Below are positions 12,161-24,364 of a DNA stretch of 64,000 nt, piece by piece (position 1 is the stretch's first letter; every line of letters starts with the position of its first letter). The position numbers and the translations under genes are program-made. The stretch covers positions 40,715,053-40,779,052 of the forward strand of contig CM060732.1 in NCBI GenBank assembly GCA_030704615.1, read 5' to 3'. The notes beneath the pieces are model-generated. The model saw nothing but the letters and a program-made list of their open reading frames with translations, ran no database searches and was not told the DNA's origin. Source of the DNA: Takakia lepidozioides. Its lineage: Eukaryota; Streptophyta; Takakiopsida; Takakiales; Takakiaceae.

Positions 12161-13019
12161 GCGCTGGGCCCCGGAGTTGGGGAGATCTCAAAGACGCTAC
12201 AAACAAAACAAAACAAAACAAAACAAATGTAACGCTTCGTATATAAACAACAGTGCCCTCTACCAAGGCCTTTTTTGTGGACCATGAGAAGGAGCCTGCT
12301 TTAGTGTTACCGCCTCCAATATCTTCCCATCTGAAGGCGAGTAGAACGTTGACCGTGGAAGCAGTGTCATATTCTGTGGAGTTGTCCCAGAATGCCCCAA
12401 AATGCACCGTAGTGTCGTTGAAGAGTAGGAACTGAAATGGTTCCTCCGCGAAGAGGGTGCCCACCAGCTTGAGACAAAGCTCCACCACCTTAGAGTCCGG
12501 GTAGTAAGTTTTATGGTGAGAAGTAATCCAGGCACCTGCCAATCCCTCTGATCCGTTAGTGAGCATACTAGATGGGGGCCGGTTAGGGCCATCGAGCATG
12601 CCATAGATTATAGGAGTAATTTTGACTACTGCCAAGCTGCAATTAGAGTGGCAATAATGATGAGTGAGGCCTCTTTCTGCACCCAAATGTTCCACAATCC
12701 ATTTTCGGGCACCTTCATTGTCTCTCGGTCGTCCAGGGAAGTACACCAAAACTCCGTGTTGCATCATCTCTGAGGAGTGGGCTTTCAGGCATTCAAGGTC
12801 CAGGGGAATAATATCCGCAAAATCATCATCTAGGGCCACAGATTCTGCCCAAGGAATCAGCTCTTGGAACGGCTTGGGACCAGCAACCTCGGGACCCTTC
12901 CTGAGAATTGATGATACAAGAGTTGCTGAGGAGCTGTGGGGGATCCAGTTGCCCCTTCCCCTGAAGCTGGTTCCAGAGCTAGATCGTTTTTTACGAGAGG
13001 GGGCACCTCTGGAAGCCAT
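12093..13019 (-). CDS. Unrecognised ORF, possibly from a retroelement
   Basis: An open frame runs on the minus strand from an ATG at about 13,019 (MASRGAPSRKKRSSSG...) with in-frame upstream codons to 13,055. Its N-terminus is basic and serine-rich. The middle has a GVLVYFPGRPRDNEGARKW stretch and aromatic segments such as SLAVVKITPIIYGMLDG, which loosely recall the DUF4283-type N-terminal domain of plant LINE ORF1 or gag-like proteins. That resemblance is weak. The last 40 or so codons translate an (AAAAC)n run at about 12,199-12,228 and following repeat DNA, so the natural end probably lies near 12,230. No splice sites or neighbours clarify it. It may be a retroelement ORF or a non-coding open frame. 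Confidence 0.3.
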   Translation of the reverse strand: MASRGAPSRKKRSSSGTSFRGRGNWIPHSSSATLVSSILRKGPEVAGPKPFQELIPWAESVALDDDFADIIPLDLECLKAHSSEMMQHGVLVYFPGRPRDNEGARKWIVEHLGAERGLTHHYCHSNCSLAVVKITPIIYGMLDGPNRPPSSMLTNGSEGLAGAWITSHHKTYYPDSKVVELCLKLVGTLFAEEPFQFLLFNDTTVHFGAFWDNSTEYDTASTVNVLLAFRWEDIGGGNTKAGSFSWSTKKALVEGTVVYIRSVTFVLFCFVLFVASLRSPQLRGPAPMLGAVGKPSMRRGAPAWSHDF

Positions 13020-13055
13020 AGTCGGGCGAGAGCAAGGGCGCTCAAAGGAAAGCAA

Positions 13056-13718
13056 GAGTGCTCACGGAGGTGCAGACAAGATCAAAAAAGAGGGGGGGGG
13101 GTGGCAATGTATCACCTTAATGGAAAGCAGGAGGTGGCGTAGCGAACGTGAGGTCTCAGTAGGTAGTGAGGGACCCGAGAGGAGAGAAATAAGCTTCCAA
13201 GGACGATAATAAAGGTGTTGCACCAAGCGTCACTGGTATGACGGCCGAACAAATGGAGGGGCGAGCAGCTGATTATGAGCAGGCTAGCAGGGGAGGAAAT
13301 GCTTGGACTCGTAGCAAGAGAATCAATGCTGGCGGATGATGAGATTGGTATCATCCTATAGTAAGGCAGCGGCCCTTCCGTTCTTTGCCTCATTATATTA
13401 AATTGTTCAGTTATTTTATGGAATTTTTTTTGGGATAGTGTTGGTTATTGTGACTTTGTTTTTCCCTAATGTGTTATTCTTTTGTAGGATACCAAAGCTG
13501 TACATATGTGGAACTTGGAGCTTACAGATATACATTACGGGTGCCTATTTTCATTAGGGTTTAGGGTTTAGGGACATAATTAGGGACAGAATATGGACAA
13601 AGATAGGCACAGAAATAGGCACACAACTAACATTTTCGCTGTTTTGGAACCCTATTCGAGTGAATTCTATTTCCGTGGAAACATGTGTACCCTATTGTCG
13701 TGTTTTTGTACTCACGTT
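13056..13718. other. Intergenic DNA with short telomere-like run
   Basis: No gene is seen. About three tandem units of the plant telomere word TTTAGGG occur at 13,553-13,572. The remainder is mixed sequence with a G10 run near 13,092. Confidence 0.5.
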
Positions 13719-14334
13719 ATGAAATTGATGCCATAGAATGGCCCCTTGTCATGGACTGCCAAAATTGGAAACTCATTGCCCTAATTTTGAGTTAAAGCAA
13801 AGTTGTAAGCAAACTTTGGGGGTCTCAGGGGACCATTCACAGAGCTTTAGGTTTGCAAAAGAGCGCAGGTCCAAGCATCTCGTGACAGGTTTTGATGAAG
13901 GTAATTCACTCTTTTTCATGCTAAGAAGGTCATAGTGAGGGATTTGCCCAAGTTTGACCAAGTGGTAGTACCACATGCGTTGGACAAATTGGATCCCAAG
14001 GGGATGAAGCCATACTAGGTTAATATGGCCTCAATCCAAGTTCATCCCGTCACTCAAACCAAAAAACAATATGTTTCTCCAATGGGCCCCACATTCACCA
14101 CTGGTTTTTTTCCCGGATTTGGGGATTGCCCTCCAAATTGGCACGTGGGTGATGAGGAAGGGTAGGCACATAACATGCTCTCAAAAAGGTACCCCCACAG
14201 CAAGCCTTCACAGCCTCTAGGTGGTTATTTTTTTCACCTTTTTGTAACTCATTTTCATTTAATTTGGGCCAGGCTCCGTTCACTTTCCTTTTTAAAAAAA
14301 ATGAACCTTACAATTAAACCATTTTTCACTACAA

Positions 14335-16950
14335 GGGTCCTATGTTTTTTTGTGTGTTTTTTTTGTTTGGCAAACAGGGATCTGAGGCCCTGGAGAATTT
14401 ATTCCAAAAAAGCAGATTACAAAGAAAGTGAGGAAAAAATAACCTCACTAGGGAAACCATGAGGAAGATAAAGGAGCTTTGCCCCGTAACCAAAACTAAG
14501 AAGCCTGCAGAGGCTAAGGATAAGAGCACTGCAGGTGGTGGGATGGCTAAGGCCTGGAAGAGGCGAAGGATAGATGCGCCTTGGACTTGCCCTTCCGAAG
14601 GGATCGCTTGTGGCACCAATTGACATCAGAGTCCTCCGGTTTAGCCGACTGCTGAGCACTACGTAAACTGCCAATATGTCGGGAATTGGTTGTTCCAGAC
14701 AACCGATGAGTCGGAAATTCTTGTGCACAGAATGCCTCCTTTTCCCCAAGACTTATCAAAGTCAGCGAATAATTGCAATCTATTGTTTTGTGAGCTTCTG
14801 GCAGCAGTTGCACACAAAACGCTCCACGATTTTCTCGCTTCAGTCATAAGGTCGGAGTGAATTCGATACAATACCATCTTAGCACTCGGTGCCTTAGCCT
14901 CATAAACACAGGAATACCTACATTTCCAGATATTCCACAAGGTGTGGGCTCGCAATGCTATCCAGAGTGGGCATGTACTCCAGTAAGCACCATTGTGCAT
15001 GTTCAAGAGCAAAACGGAAATCTGGGAAGATAAGTCCAATGACCATTCAGCATAAAATCTCTTAACATCAGCCCAAACGAATGAGAGGGCATTGGACGAA
15101 GCAATGCTCAATGGACTCTGGACCACTCGAGTTATAGATGGAGCAGGGGAGATGAGGATCCGAAATTTTTCCTTATACTGGCAAAATACGATTGATTATC
15201 TTCCATAGAAATCCACATATTTTTGTTGGTCTTTGTTTCCTCCAAACATCCTTCCAAACCAATTGCCAATTCTCATTTGAATCCATGCAGCCCATATAGA
15301 TTGTTATGCTTTGGAGCCCAAATGATGTATTCTGAATGAACTTTTACCTTACACGATCCAACGAAGGGATTTAGACCAGTCTCCAGATGTGGGAGCTGCA
15401 TCCATAACATGATGACGGACCAGTAGACTCCACGGAGCTGAAAGATTTGTGAAAATCTTTGGAACCCATTTTGCGAGAAATGAGTTAATATGAGCAAGAG
15501 GGTCTATGATACCTAGTCCTCCCGACTTTTTCTTTTGGGTGATTTGAGCCCAGCTAACCAGAGCTTTGCGATTTGGAGAGGAAACACTTCCACCCCAGAG
15601 GAAGTTTCTAACCAAGATTTTAATCTGGTTTATAATTTCGGACCCTGGAGACCAGACTGCAGCAAAGAACCACGAGGATGCGAGAATCACCTGGTTAGCC
15701 ATGAGAGCTCGTCCTGTAATTGAGAGCCCAAGAGAACTCCAATAGACAAAATGCTTCCTGATGATCTTCATGACTGCTCCACAACGTTGAGAGTCTGTCA
15801 GATCGTGACCTATGAGGTGCCCGAGCAGCTTGTGGGCTTGCCCGTTCTGAAGCCAACGCAAGCCAAGATCATGGCCCCAAGCGGCTACATGGTTCTTTAT
15901 CGAGTTTGGACGTTGTTTAGAGAGGATCCCTACTGACTTAGGCCAATTGACCTTGAGACCCGACGGCGCCGTACAAAATTGATGAAGAGCCTGCAGCGCG
16001 GCTATTATATTCGATGTCATAGCGTTGAAGCATTTAGCGATGTTTTGATCGATGCAGGAGCAGGCAGGGATCGGGGGATCTGCAGGCCCTGTATGTGCGA
16101 TCTTGAGTCTAGGAGATGTCCAAGACAATTTGCCGCAAACAAGAAAAAAAAAAGGGGGGCCAACGGGCAACCTTGTCGAACAGAACGATGTAATTGAAAG
16201 GCGGAGGAGAGGACACCATTCACCAAGACTTTACTGGAAGCGGAAGAGAGCAAGATCTTGACCCATTGAAGAAAGCTCCCTGAAAATCCTAGCTTTTGCA
16301 TAGCACCCAAGAGACAGTCCCAATCCACATTATCGAACGCCTTCTCGAAGTCCAACAAAAGCAGGGCCAGAGGTTGATCCGATTCATAAGCAAGATGCAA
16401 GGCTTCAAGGGCCAAGAGGATATTATCCAGGATCATCCCGTTGCTCATGAAACCAGTCTAATCATGCCGCACTAGCTTATGAAGGAAGGGCTGCAATCTC
16501 AACGCCAGAGCCTTAGCAATAATTTTATAGGTTGAATTAAGCAAGGTGATGGGTCTATAATTGGAAATAATATCTTTGTAGCCCTTCTTGAAAATCAAGG
16601 TAATAGAAAGTTGGGATGGCATAATGCCCTCTTGAATGATGTCGTTTGCCATGAGAAGAAAATCATCTCCCAAATTGCTCCAAAGGGCTTTGAAAAACTC
16701 CACACGGAGTCCATCGAGGCCCGGGGATTTTAGAGAGGGCAGGGCTTCCATGGCATCACGCAATTCATCTACCGAGAATGGAGCCGAGAGAGATAAGGAC
16801 TCTTCTTGGGATAAAATTCTGGGAACATAGTCCAGGACTCTATGTCTCGAGTCTACAATGTCCATAGAAATTATGGGGCGAGCAAAAAGATTGGAGAAAT
16901 AGGATGCTGCAACAGAAGCCTTGGGGCTAGAGTCAGATGTTTTTGAAAAA
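14335..16950 (-). mobile_element. 5'-truncated L1-type LINE with defective reverse transcriptase
   Basis: Minus-strand frames (16,997-16,458, 16,448-16,017, 16,170-15,349 and 15,126-14,659) together read through a LINE reverse transcriptase and C-terminal region. Landmarks are SNYRPITLLNSTYKIIAKAL, LLLDFEKAFDNVDWDCLL, SVRQGCPLAPLFFF, SGLKVNWPKS and a C-terminal LWNIWKCRYSCVYEAK segment. There is a stop before TGFMSNGMILDNI and at least two frameshifts. At the place of the catalytic YADD box the frame reads C-I-D-Q, so activity is lost. A T-rich run at 14,340-14,370 is the A-tail. No endonuclease domain remains, as expected of 5' truncation. The right copy of the duplication shows the uninterrupted site at about 29,158. 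Possible target duplications begin AATTAAAC at both ends but have diverged. Confidence 0.88.
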
Positions 16951-17451
16951 ATTAAACTATGGCATTGGGCGTTGAAGGCGTAATATCCGCCCAACACTGC
17001 ATATTAAGTTACTACACTTCATTCACTGTGGTGGGCCACTGGGCCCGCTAGGACGGCTTGGTCCTCTACGCCACACACACAATTTCAAAGCCTGCGTCAC
17101 ACCAACACGTCAATGCCACAACCGTTGGCTAGTCACTGCTGCCACCTTTCGGTATCTATCACGTCTAATTCGAACGCCACCATCTCTGTGTAATCAGTGC
17201 GCTCTGCAACTCATCAGAGACCAGCATGGCTGCAGTTGGGAGGAGGGAACCGAGCTGAAAGAGAGATGGGGAAGCCCAGCGTTGCTGAGGCGGGGAGCAG
17301 GCCCCTGGTGTTTGCGTTGAATGGACAGAGTGTGGAGTTGGCCAACGTGGACCCTGCCACCACGCTTCTCTACTACATTCGCACGCACACACCCCTCCGC
17401 GGCACCAAGCGCGGATGTGGGGAAGGTGCAGATGCATCTTTGCTCCCTGTT

Positions 17452-18140
17452 TTCATGTTGTTAACTGTTCGAGGGCAAATCACACTGTGCCTAGTAAATT
17501 CTCAGTTGAGCGTCTTGAATAACTGCGTGTCTCTGTGAAGGATGGGCAGCTCTGAAGTGACAGTCTGAAATGAACAAATTCTACGATTTCCTGCATCTTC
17601 TTATTGCTCAATTTGCGGATTTGACGCTGTAGATTGAAATCACGGACCCACATCGGCGAGCCTTCGAATAGCACAGCCTTTTCATGCTGTTGTTAACTGT
17701 TCGAGGTCAAATCACACTGTGCCTAGTAAATTGTCACTTGAGCGTCTTGAATAAGTACTGCGGGTCTCTGTGAAGGATGGGCAGCTCTGAAGTGGCAGTT
17801 TGAAATATACGATTTCCTGCATGTTCTTATTGCTAAATTTGCGGATGAAGCTGTAGGTTGAAACCACTGACCCACATCGGCGAACCTTCGAATAGCACAG
17901 CCTTTTCATGCTGTCGTTAACTGTTCGAGGATGGATCACACTGTGCCTAGTAAATTGTCACTTGAGCGTCTTGAATAACTGCGTGTCTCTGTGAAGGATG
18001 GGCAGCTCTGAAGTGACAGTCTGAAATGAACAAATTATATGATTTCCTGCATGTTCTTAATTCTAAATTTGCGGATATGAAGCTGTAGGTTGATATCACG
18101 GACACACATCGGCGAACCTTTGAATAGCACAGCCTTTAAA
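17452..18140 (+). repeat. Three tandem ~228-bp repeats in intron 1 of the AO pseudogene
   Basis: Units begin TTCATG(C)TGTTGTTAACTGTTCGAGG at 17,452, 17,681 and 17,905 and end with GAATAGCACAGCCTT. The intact right gene has the sequence only once, from about 29,580, so the triplication arose in this copy after the duplication, or collapsed in the other. Confidence 0.85.
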
Positions 18141-21100
18141 AAGCACTAGATTTTGGAACTCCCAGTGCATGCTCTGTGGGGTACACGCCAATTGCGGACT
18201 CTGGGTGAACTGTACTTCGTTCAAAACCTTAGCTGAAGTTTGAATTCAATATCTGTCTCAATCTCACGCCCCTTTAATGATATAATCAGAGTGTAATTTA
18301 TGTGATCTGTGATTCCATGTATCCTTTATGGGTTCGCACCTGCAGGTGGCTGCGGCGCTTGTGTCCTTCTTCTCTCCAGGTACAATTCAAGCACCAAGCA
18401 AGTGGAAGAGCTCACTATCAACTCTTGCCTCACTCTCCTTTGCTCCATTGATGGTTGTACAATCACAACGACTGAAGGGCAAGCGAAGAATTCTAGCTGC
18501 ATCTCTAATGGTATAAATAACGGAGATACAGCTGATTTGCGGCCCACTGAAAAAAGCTCGCAAAGCAATGGTACAGGTTTCTGTAACAAAGCCTATGCTA
18601 TTCCGGGTCTCACTGTTGAGAAAGCTGAGAAAGCTGTTTCTGGCAATCTGTGTCGCTGCACCGGGTACAGACCCTACAGACCCATTCTCGATGCTTGCAA
18701 GAGTTTTGCTTATGATGTGGATCTGGAAGATCTGGGGCTAAATTCCTTTCAGGCAAATGACCTGTCGGGAGGCCCAGGTCAGCTTCCGCAGTACGATCCA
18801 TCAGCGGACCCCATATTTCCAAAGTTTCTCCTTGAAGAGTTAGAGGCAAAGGCGATACCCAGGAAACAAGACGACGAACCTCAAGATCATTCACTGCAGT
18901 TGCGATTCCGACATGTTGACACAAGCCCAGACGAAGGGGAACAGGACCGTTTGTGGGTCAGCCCCAGAAATCTGGCAGAAGTTTTCTCTTCCTTGAAATT
19001 GTACCAGGGTAAACGTAATGTGAGACTTATTGTGGGGAACACCAGCCCTGGAATCTTCAAAGACATAAAACCTGAAGTCTTCATTGACATAAGCAAGGTA
19101 TACGTTGCACGCAGCCTGGCCTTAGACTAGCAAGTGTTTCGAGGAATTGTGTTCATGAAAGGCAAAGGTCTGGTTGATGATTAGATGGTGGAGGGGGTAT
19201 ATATGAGTCAGAATGCCTCTAGAGATATGGTATTTTGGGGAGCACCCCTTCCTCTTCTGGAATCAGGGTGTCATTAAGAGATTCTTTGAAAGTAGCGGCT
19301 TCTTCCTCCACACATGTAGAGGGACTAAATGATGCAAACATCGTCCTCTTGTGTGTACAGGTACCTGAGCTGCTTTCTGTTCATCAAGATTCTCATGGAA
19401 TTGAAGTGGGTGCAGCTGTAAGCATTGCCAAACTCATTGACCTTTTGGAAGACTTTGCACCCCTCAGCCCCATCTCCGGTGAAAATCATACACAGGAAAA
19501 TGATAAAGCAAATGGAGGCACCCTGTCTTATTGGGAGAATGCGAGCAACCCCATACGTCTTGCTCTGGCAACTCACCTCAAGCAATTGGCCACAGGACAT
19601 GTGCGCAACTGGGGGAGCGTGGGGGGTAATTTGGTGATGGCCCAGCAGTATTCTTTTGATTCAGATCTAGCCACCATTCTCCTTGGAGCAGGGGTCACAG
19701 TTAAAATTGTCTCAGAGGGGAAAACACATCCCATTATCGAATCTCTGACTCTGGACGAGTTTCTTGCAAAAGGGTTGCTGGATGATGGGAGTTTGTTGCA
19801 GTCGATTTGGATTCCACTTGAGGATGGGGGTCCAGTTAGCAATGGTCATTATGTCATCAATGGTTCAGTCAATGGGAATGGGAAGGTCAGGGACGCTTCC
19901 AGTGGCTCCAAAGTGGTGTTCAAGACCTTCCGTGCCTCACCGCGGCCTATGGGGAATGCTGTCTCCTACATTAATGCAGCTTTCTTCGCCCGTGTCTCTG
20001 ACAATGGAGCAGGAGCTGTGATCCAGAAGGTTCGGTTGGCATATGGTGCATTTGGGACAAAGCATGCCATTCGTGCACTGAAAGTTGAAGAGTTGATTAC
20101 CAGCAAAGTCCTGACCCCAAGCCTGCTGGAGGCTGTTTCTGTATTGAAGAAAGATGTTGTTCCGCGTGTTGGGACAACCAAGGCAGAGTTTCGTGTAAGC
20201 TCGGCTGTCGGGTTTCTGTTCGAATTTCTCAATCCCCTCCTCCCAGTCAATACCTCACCTACAAGGCAACCTACTATTGTAAGTGATCGGAGCCCCAGCA
20301 CCTGAAATTTTGTCATAATCTCCTATTTCCAGTGCCTGTTGTTGAATTTGCTCCGTAAATCAGATTGCTTTCTTCAAATGGCATGGGAGAATTTTGGGAA
20401 TTCCTTGAGGATGAAATTTCTGTACCAGCTGGAAGGAAAGGAATCCACATACATGTTTTGTCGGTAGGAAAGATGAAGCTATTGGATGGGATGGGTATAG
20501 AATGTGTGGGGGAGATTGCTTCACTTCAAAGTTTGCCTTTTAACAGTTTTGGCAGAACTGTCATCAGTATAAGAAAGCATAGAATGAAGCTAGTAGCACG
20601 TGGCCCCACCTTAAGCAGACATGCTGGTTGATGTCAAATCAATATAGCAGATTTGTCTGGAGAGTGGACTCTCACATCACCCACTCTCACACTCACTTCG
20701 GGAAAAGAACAGAAAATTCAGGACTGGAAATAATGTTGACAAAATTATGTTTTCCCTCTCAATAGTGGGATACGGCGTGTTTGTCTTGACAGGTTGCATA
20801 CATATGACCATGCTAGAACTGCTGCAGCCAAAGTTAGCATAGACTACGATACACATAGTGTTGGACCTGCTGTCCTCTCTGTTGAGGACGCGGTCTCTCA
20901 AAGATCCTTATTTGATCCCCACTGGTTAACAGCCCATGCGCTGCACCCTGTAGGAGATGTCGCAAAGGGCCTTGCAGAGGCGGACTTCAAGATTGAAGGG
21001 GCTGAGGTAAGTATTTTTCAAGCCATCATCACTCTCTCTTGCATGGCTAGGTGAGCAGTTTAGGAATGGTCGTTGGCTCTGCACTACTTGGAATTTGGGG

Positions 21101-21689
21101 TGCTCCAGGCTCATGGTGAAACCCCATGGAGGGTATGTTCCTCTGGGATGAGGCCCTTAAGGGTGCTGTAGGAAATATTTGGAAGAACGGTTTATGATTT
21201 CACTATCTCTCTCTCTTGCTCAACACACACACGCACATTACTAATGTTTTTTGTGAGGAGGATTTCATCTTGTTCAACCAGAATTGTCAGCAATTCTTTT
21301 ATTTGCACTGGTTTTATTCTAAGCACAGGGGCTGTTGAAACCACATTCGATGTGGGACATTGTACAGGTATCCACACCATCCCAGAATCATTTTTACATG
21401 GAGACACAAACAGCTCTAGTTGTCCCAGACGAGGATGGATGCATTGTGGTGTACTGCTCTACCCAGGGCCCTGAGGTTGTGCAAGGGACCATAGCTGCCT
21501 GCCTAGGACTTCCTTTGCACAATGTGCGTGTCATTACTCGCCGGCTTGGTGGGGCATTCAGAGGCAAAGGATTTCGGAACATTCCTGTGAGAGCCATTAA
21601 CTTGCTTTTGAATTAGATCTGTCATGTGTCCCCTCTTTAACCCCCCATTCAAATTTCCATCCAAATTGTGCACGGGGTTCTCGGTCCGA

Positions 21690-22130
21690 ATTACAGGGCC
21701 TTGGAAGATAGTCAATCAGTACCCGCCTCTAAGGTCCTTTGGCCTCCCAGTGGAAAGTGCTTTGTTGCAAAAACAACAAAACTGTAGTACTATCTGGATA
21801 CATTCTCGAGCGGTCCTCCATGCCGATAGAATCTTGCGGCCGGATTTCCTGTCTGCAGCTCTATCTCCCTCTTTTCCAAGCGCATTGTGGAGGTTTACGG
21901 TGGGCTCCCACAGTTTGTAGAAAGAGAGATCCGTGCGAGATTCAACTGTTTATTCCGGGATACCCAATCTCTCATAGAGGTCTTCCCTTATCAGGATCAG
22001 AAATGCTTTGCAGCTTACCCACTTGAAGCATTGATTCTTTGGCAATCCCTTGAGCTTTAATTGCTTTTGGGCTGTTTTTGTCCCCTCTCTCTTTCTGGGC
22101 TCTTTCAGCATGAACATAATAATGAAATAA
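21690..22130 (+). mobile_element. LINE 3'-end fragment in intron 7 of the AO pseudogene
   Basis: The segment matches the intron-7 insert of the right gene (about 34,960-35,530) and shares words with the C-terminal LINE fragments at 34,105 and 53,335 (CCCAATCTCTC, GGATCAGAAATGCTTTGCAGCTTACC). It is therefore older than the segmental duplication. The terminal CATTT tail is replaced here by a TGAAATAAATCATG sequence. Confidence 0.65.
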
Positions 22131-23604
22131 ATCATGTATGCACCCACCCCTTTCTACATGACTACATGTGTCGGAATATGCTGGGGTGCTATGGGTTTCT
22201 TCTTATTCGACTTCATCCCATGGCACTAGGGGATCTCATCCTCTCTCAGAGTGTGCTACAACTAACATCAAGTGTTTTGAATGCAAGCTACCACTCCTCG
22301 TTGAATGCTATTCTCTCCCATGTTCCCTCCACCATAACCCTCCATATAAATCTGTGCTGGAATTTTATGACCATACTTCCAGTTTCTTAAAATGTGTTAT
22401 GACTGAAAGTCTTTGTGCCTTTCCTCCCTGTTCTCCAGATTACAGTGGCATGCGCACTCGCTGCCTACAAGTTGAATAGGCCTGTGAGGTTCTCACTCGA
22501 CCGGAACACGGACATGATTTTGATTGGCGGACGCAGCCCTACAAAAACCACCTTTACTGTGGGATTCACGGCAGATGGGAAAGTTACAGCCCTCAAAGCT
22601 CATGTTTTGATTGAGGCAGGTTGATCTCCAGATGTGAGCATCATAATACCTGGCAGTATTTCGAGTGCCATGAAGAAATACAATTGGGGGGCCTCGGATG
22701 TCACTATCCAAGTGTGTAAAACTAATTCGGCCCCCAAGACTGCCATGCGAGCTCCTGGTGATGTGCAGGGGTCCTTCATTGCAGATGCAATAATTGAGCA
22801 TGTGGCAGCAGCACTGGGCATGGATGCACATAAAGTGCGGGAGAAAAACTTTCATGATACTTCAAGTATTGAAAAGTTCTGTGGGGCTGACAAAGTAGAC
22901 GGTGCTGAAGGCTACACTTTAGCCCTGATGTGGGAGAAGCTCAAAGCTTCTGCCAACTGGGAATTCAAAGAGAAAGAAGTGCAGGCCTTCAACTCTCAAT
23001 CAAAATGGGCTAAGCGTGGCCTGGCTATGATCCCATGCGTCTACGAACTCCGTGCTTATCCCTGTGTTGCGACAGTAAGCATTTTCCAGGATGGCTCCAT
23101 TGTAGCAGAGGTGGGGGGAGTGGAAATGGGGCAAGGGCTCTACATGAAAGTGAAACAGACCATAGCCTTTGGTCTCAGTAAACTATGGCCACAGGCACCG
23201 CAGAAACCATCAGCGGGACTTACTGGATTTTTTGAATGGATTTGCCCATGCAGGATTAGCATGTCCCCCTTTTTCCGATGTCACAGTGTCCTCCACGACG
23301 TGATTTGTGTTCCCTATATGGGGATCAATGAATGAATGAGGTATCAAGTGTTTCTAATTTAGAACATGGACACTGCACTGTACTTTGCAACAGGGAAACA
23401 TAAGACTAGGAAGCCTACTCTGTGTAGACAGCAAGATTTTGCCAAAACCTTGCTGATATTTTCCGCCTTGAGCCTCCTGCAACAATTGACAAGGTCAAGA
23501 CCTTATGTGGCCTAGACATTGTAGAGCAGTATCTGGCATCCTTGGTTGAAATGGAGCACAAAATGAGATGAAGTATGCGGATGTGATGATTAAATAACTC
23601 ACCA

Positions 23605-23690
23605 CCAGTCCGTAGCTCAGCTGGATAGAGCACCGAGTGCCACCCAGGTGATACCGTGTTACCTTGTGGGGTGTGGTACTTAAAATCTTC
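23605..23690 (+). repeat. tRNA-like (SINE-type) head
   Basis: GTCCGTAGCTCAGCTGGATAGAGCACC matches the D-arm and box A of a tRNA (TAGCTCAGCTGG). No box B or T-loop follows in the expected place and no cloverleaf forms, so this is a tRNA-derived retroposon remnant and not a tRNA gene. It lies just past the end of the left duplicate. Confidence 0.4.
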
Positions 23691-24360
23691 TTTGGGCGGT
23701 GTCCCTAGAGCCTTGTGCTAAAGAGGTTATTTTCTCCTCTCACTATAGTTAAGGGGCCTGATTTGTGAGCGGAGCATCTCCAGGGCATCTCCCTTTTTCA
23801 TGATAACAAGCGGCTCCGCCACAAGTTCCTTGGGTGATTTTGGGGTTGTTGTTTTATACTTTTTCAACAGCTATGCCCATCAACCCTCCATAGACTAGGT
23901 GGATAAGCCTAGTTCTCTGTTCTCCACCAAGGCAAGATGTCTCCACAATGCTTCGATCCCTTCACTCACTAGGCCTCATCACACTCATTGCCAGTGATGA
24001 TGGTGCTTTGATTTTCATAACTGGCGGGCTCCGGGTTTTGCTCTTAACCCTGTAAGTGCCCGGACACATTTTCAAGCACTGTTGGGAAAACATGACCCTG
24101 GCCCACAAAAACTTTTATATTTGGAGAATCTCTCTGTCCTGTGAAACTGATCGTTGGAATTACTTCCCATCCACCCCACCCCCTACCACAAAAAGTTTCA
24201 TCAAAATCCAACTGCCAGATCTGAAGATTGTAAAGTGTAGACTCGGGACCAAAAGCACTCCTCCCTAAGTAATTGGTGCCAAAAAAATAGTTTTTAGCTC
24301 GCATTTGGGCAGTTTCAAAAAAATTGAGAGTTTCAAGAATGTTGTTCCATACCTGACTAG
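23691..24360. other. Spacer between duplicates, no gene seen
   Basis: No coding signature is recognised. The sequence is mixed, with one short pyrimidine-rich part, and no defined repeat was found. Confidence 0.3.
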
Positions 24361-24364
24361 GGTA

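Larger units (their letters stand above)
17266..23573 (+). pseudogene. AO: Aldehyde oxidase pseudogene (left duplicate)
   Basis: Plant aldehyde oxidases oxidise aldehydes with a molybdenum cofactor, FAD and two 2Fe-2S clusters. Exons matching the right copy are 17,266-17,425, 18,346-19,097, 19,361-20,278, 20,793-21,006, 21,368-21,586 and 22,439-23,194, plus the tail of the last exon near 23,445-23,573. Lesions: (1) an in-frame loss of 41 codons in exon 2 removes the QCGFCTPG cysteines of the Fe-S domain; (2) exons 4 and 5 are deleted (junction near 20,500); (3) 2 nt are lost at the start of exon 6 (GTTGCATACATATG); (4) the GGAFGGK cofactor motif reads GGAFRGK; (5) a TGG to TGA stop lies at 22,622-22,624; (6) the splice donor after 23,194 is deleted; (7) exons 9-12 and most of 13 are gone (junction near 23,447). 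Exons 1-3 remain open, so transcripts could encode a partial Fe-S/FAD protein, but no complete enzyme is possible. Confidence 0.93.
13719..23585 (+). repeat. Left copy of a segmental direct duplication
   Basis: Homology with 28,858-39,312 starts at the shared AAATTGATGCCATAGAATGG and ends just past the shared gene end (GGTTGAAATGGAGCACAAA). The offset between the starts is about 15.1 kb. Shared non-coding landmarks include CACGTG-GTG-ATGAGGAAGGGTAGGCA upstream and matching introns. This copy has gained a LINE and lost about 1.0 kb and 2.35 kb within the gene relative to the right copy. Confidence 0.88.

Noticed and set aside
13553-13572. Chromosome end or telomere
   Set aside because: Only about three TTTAGGG units, with ordinary sequence on both sides.
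23605-23690. Functional tRNA gene
   Set aside because: Box A is good, but there is no box B, T-arm or closing acceptor stem; treated as a SINE-type remnant.
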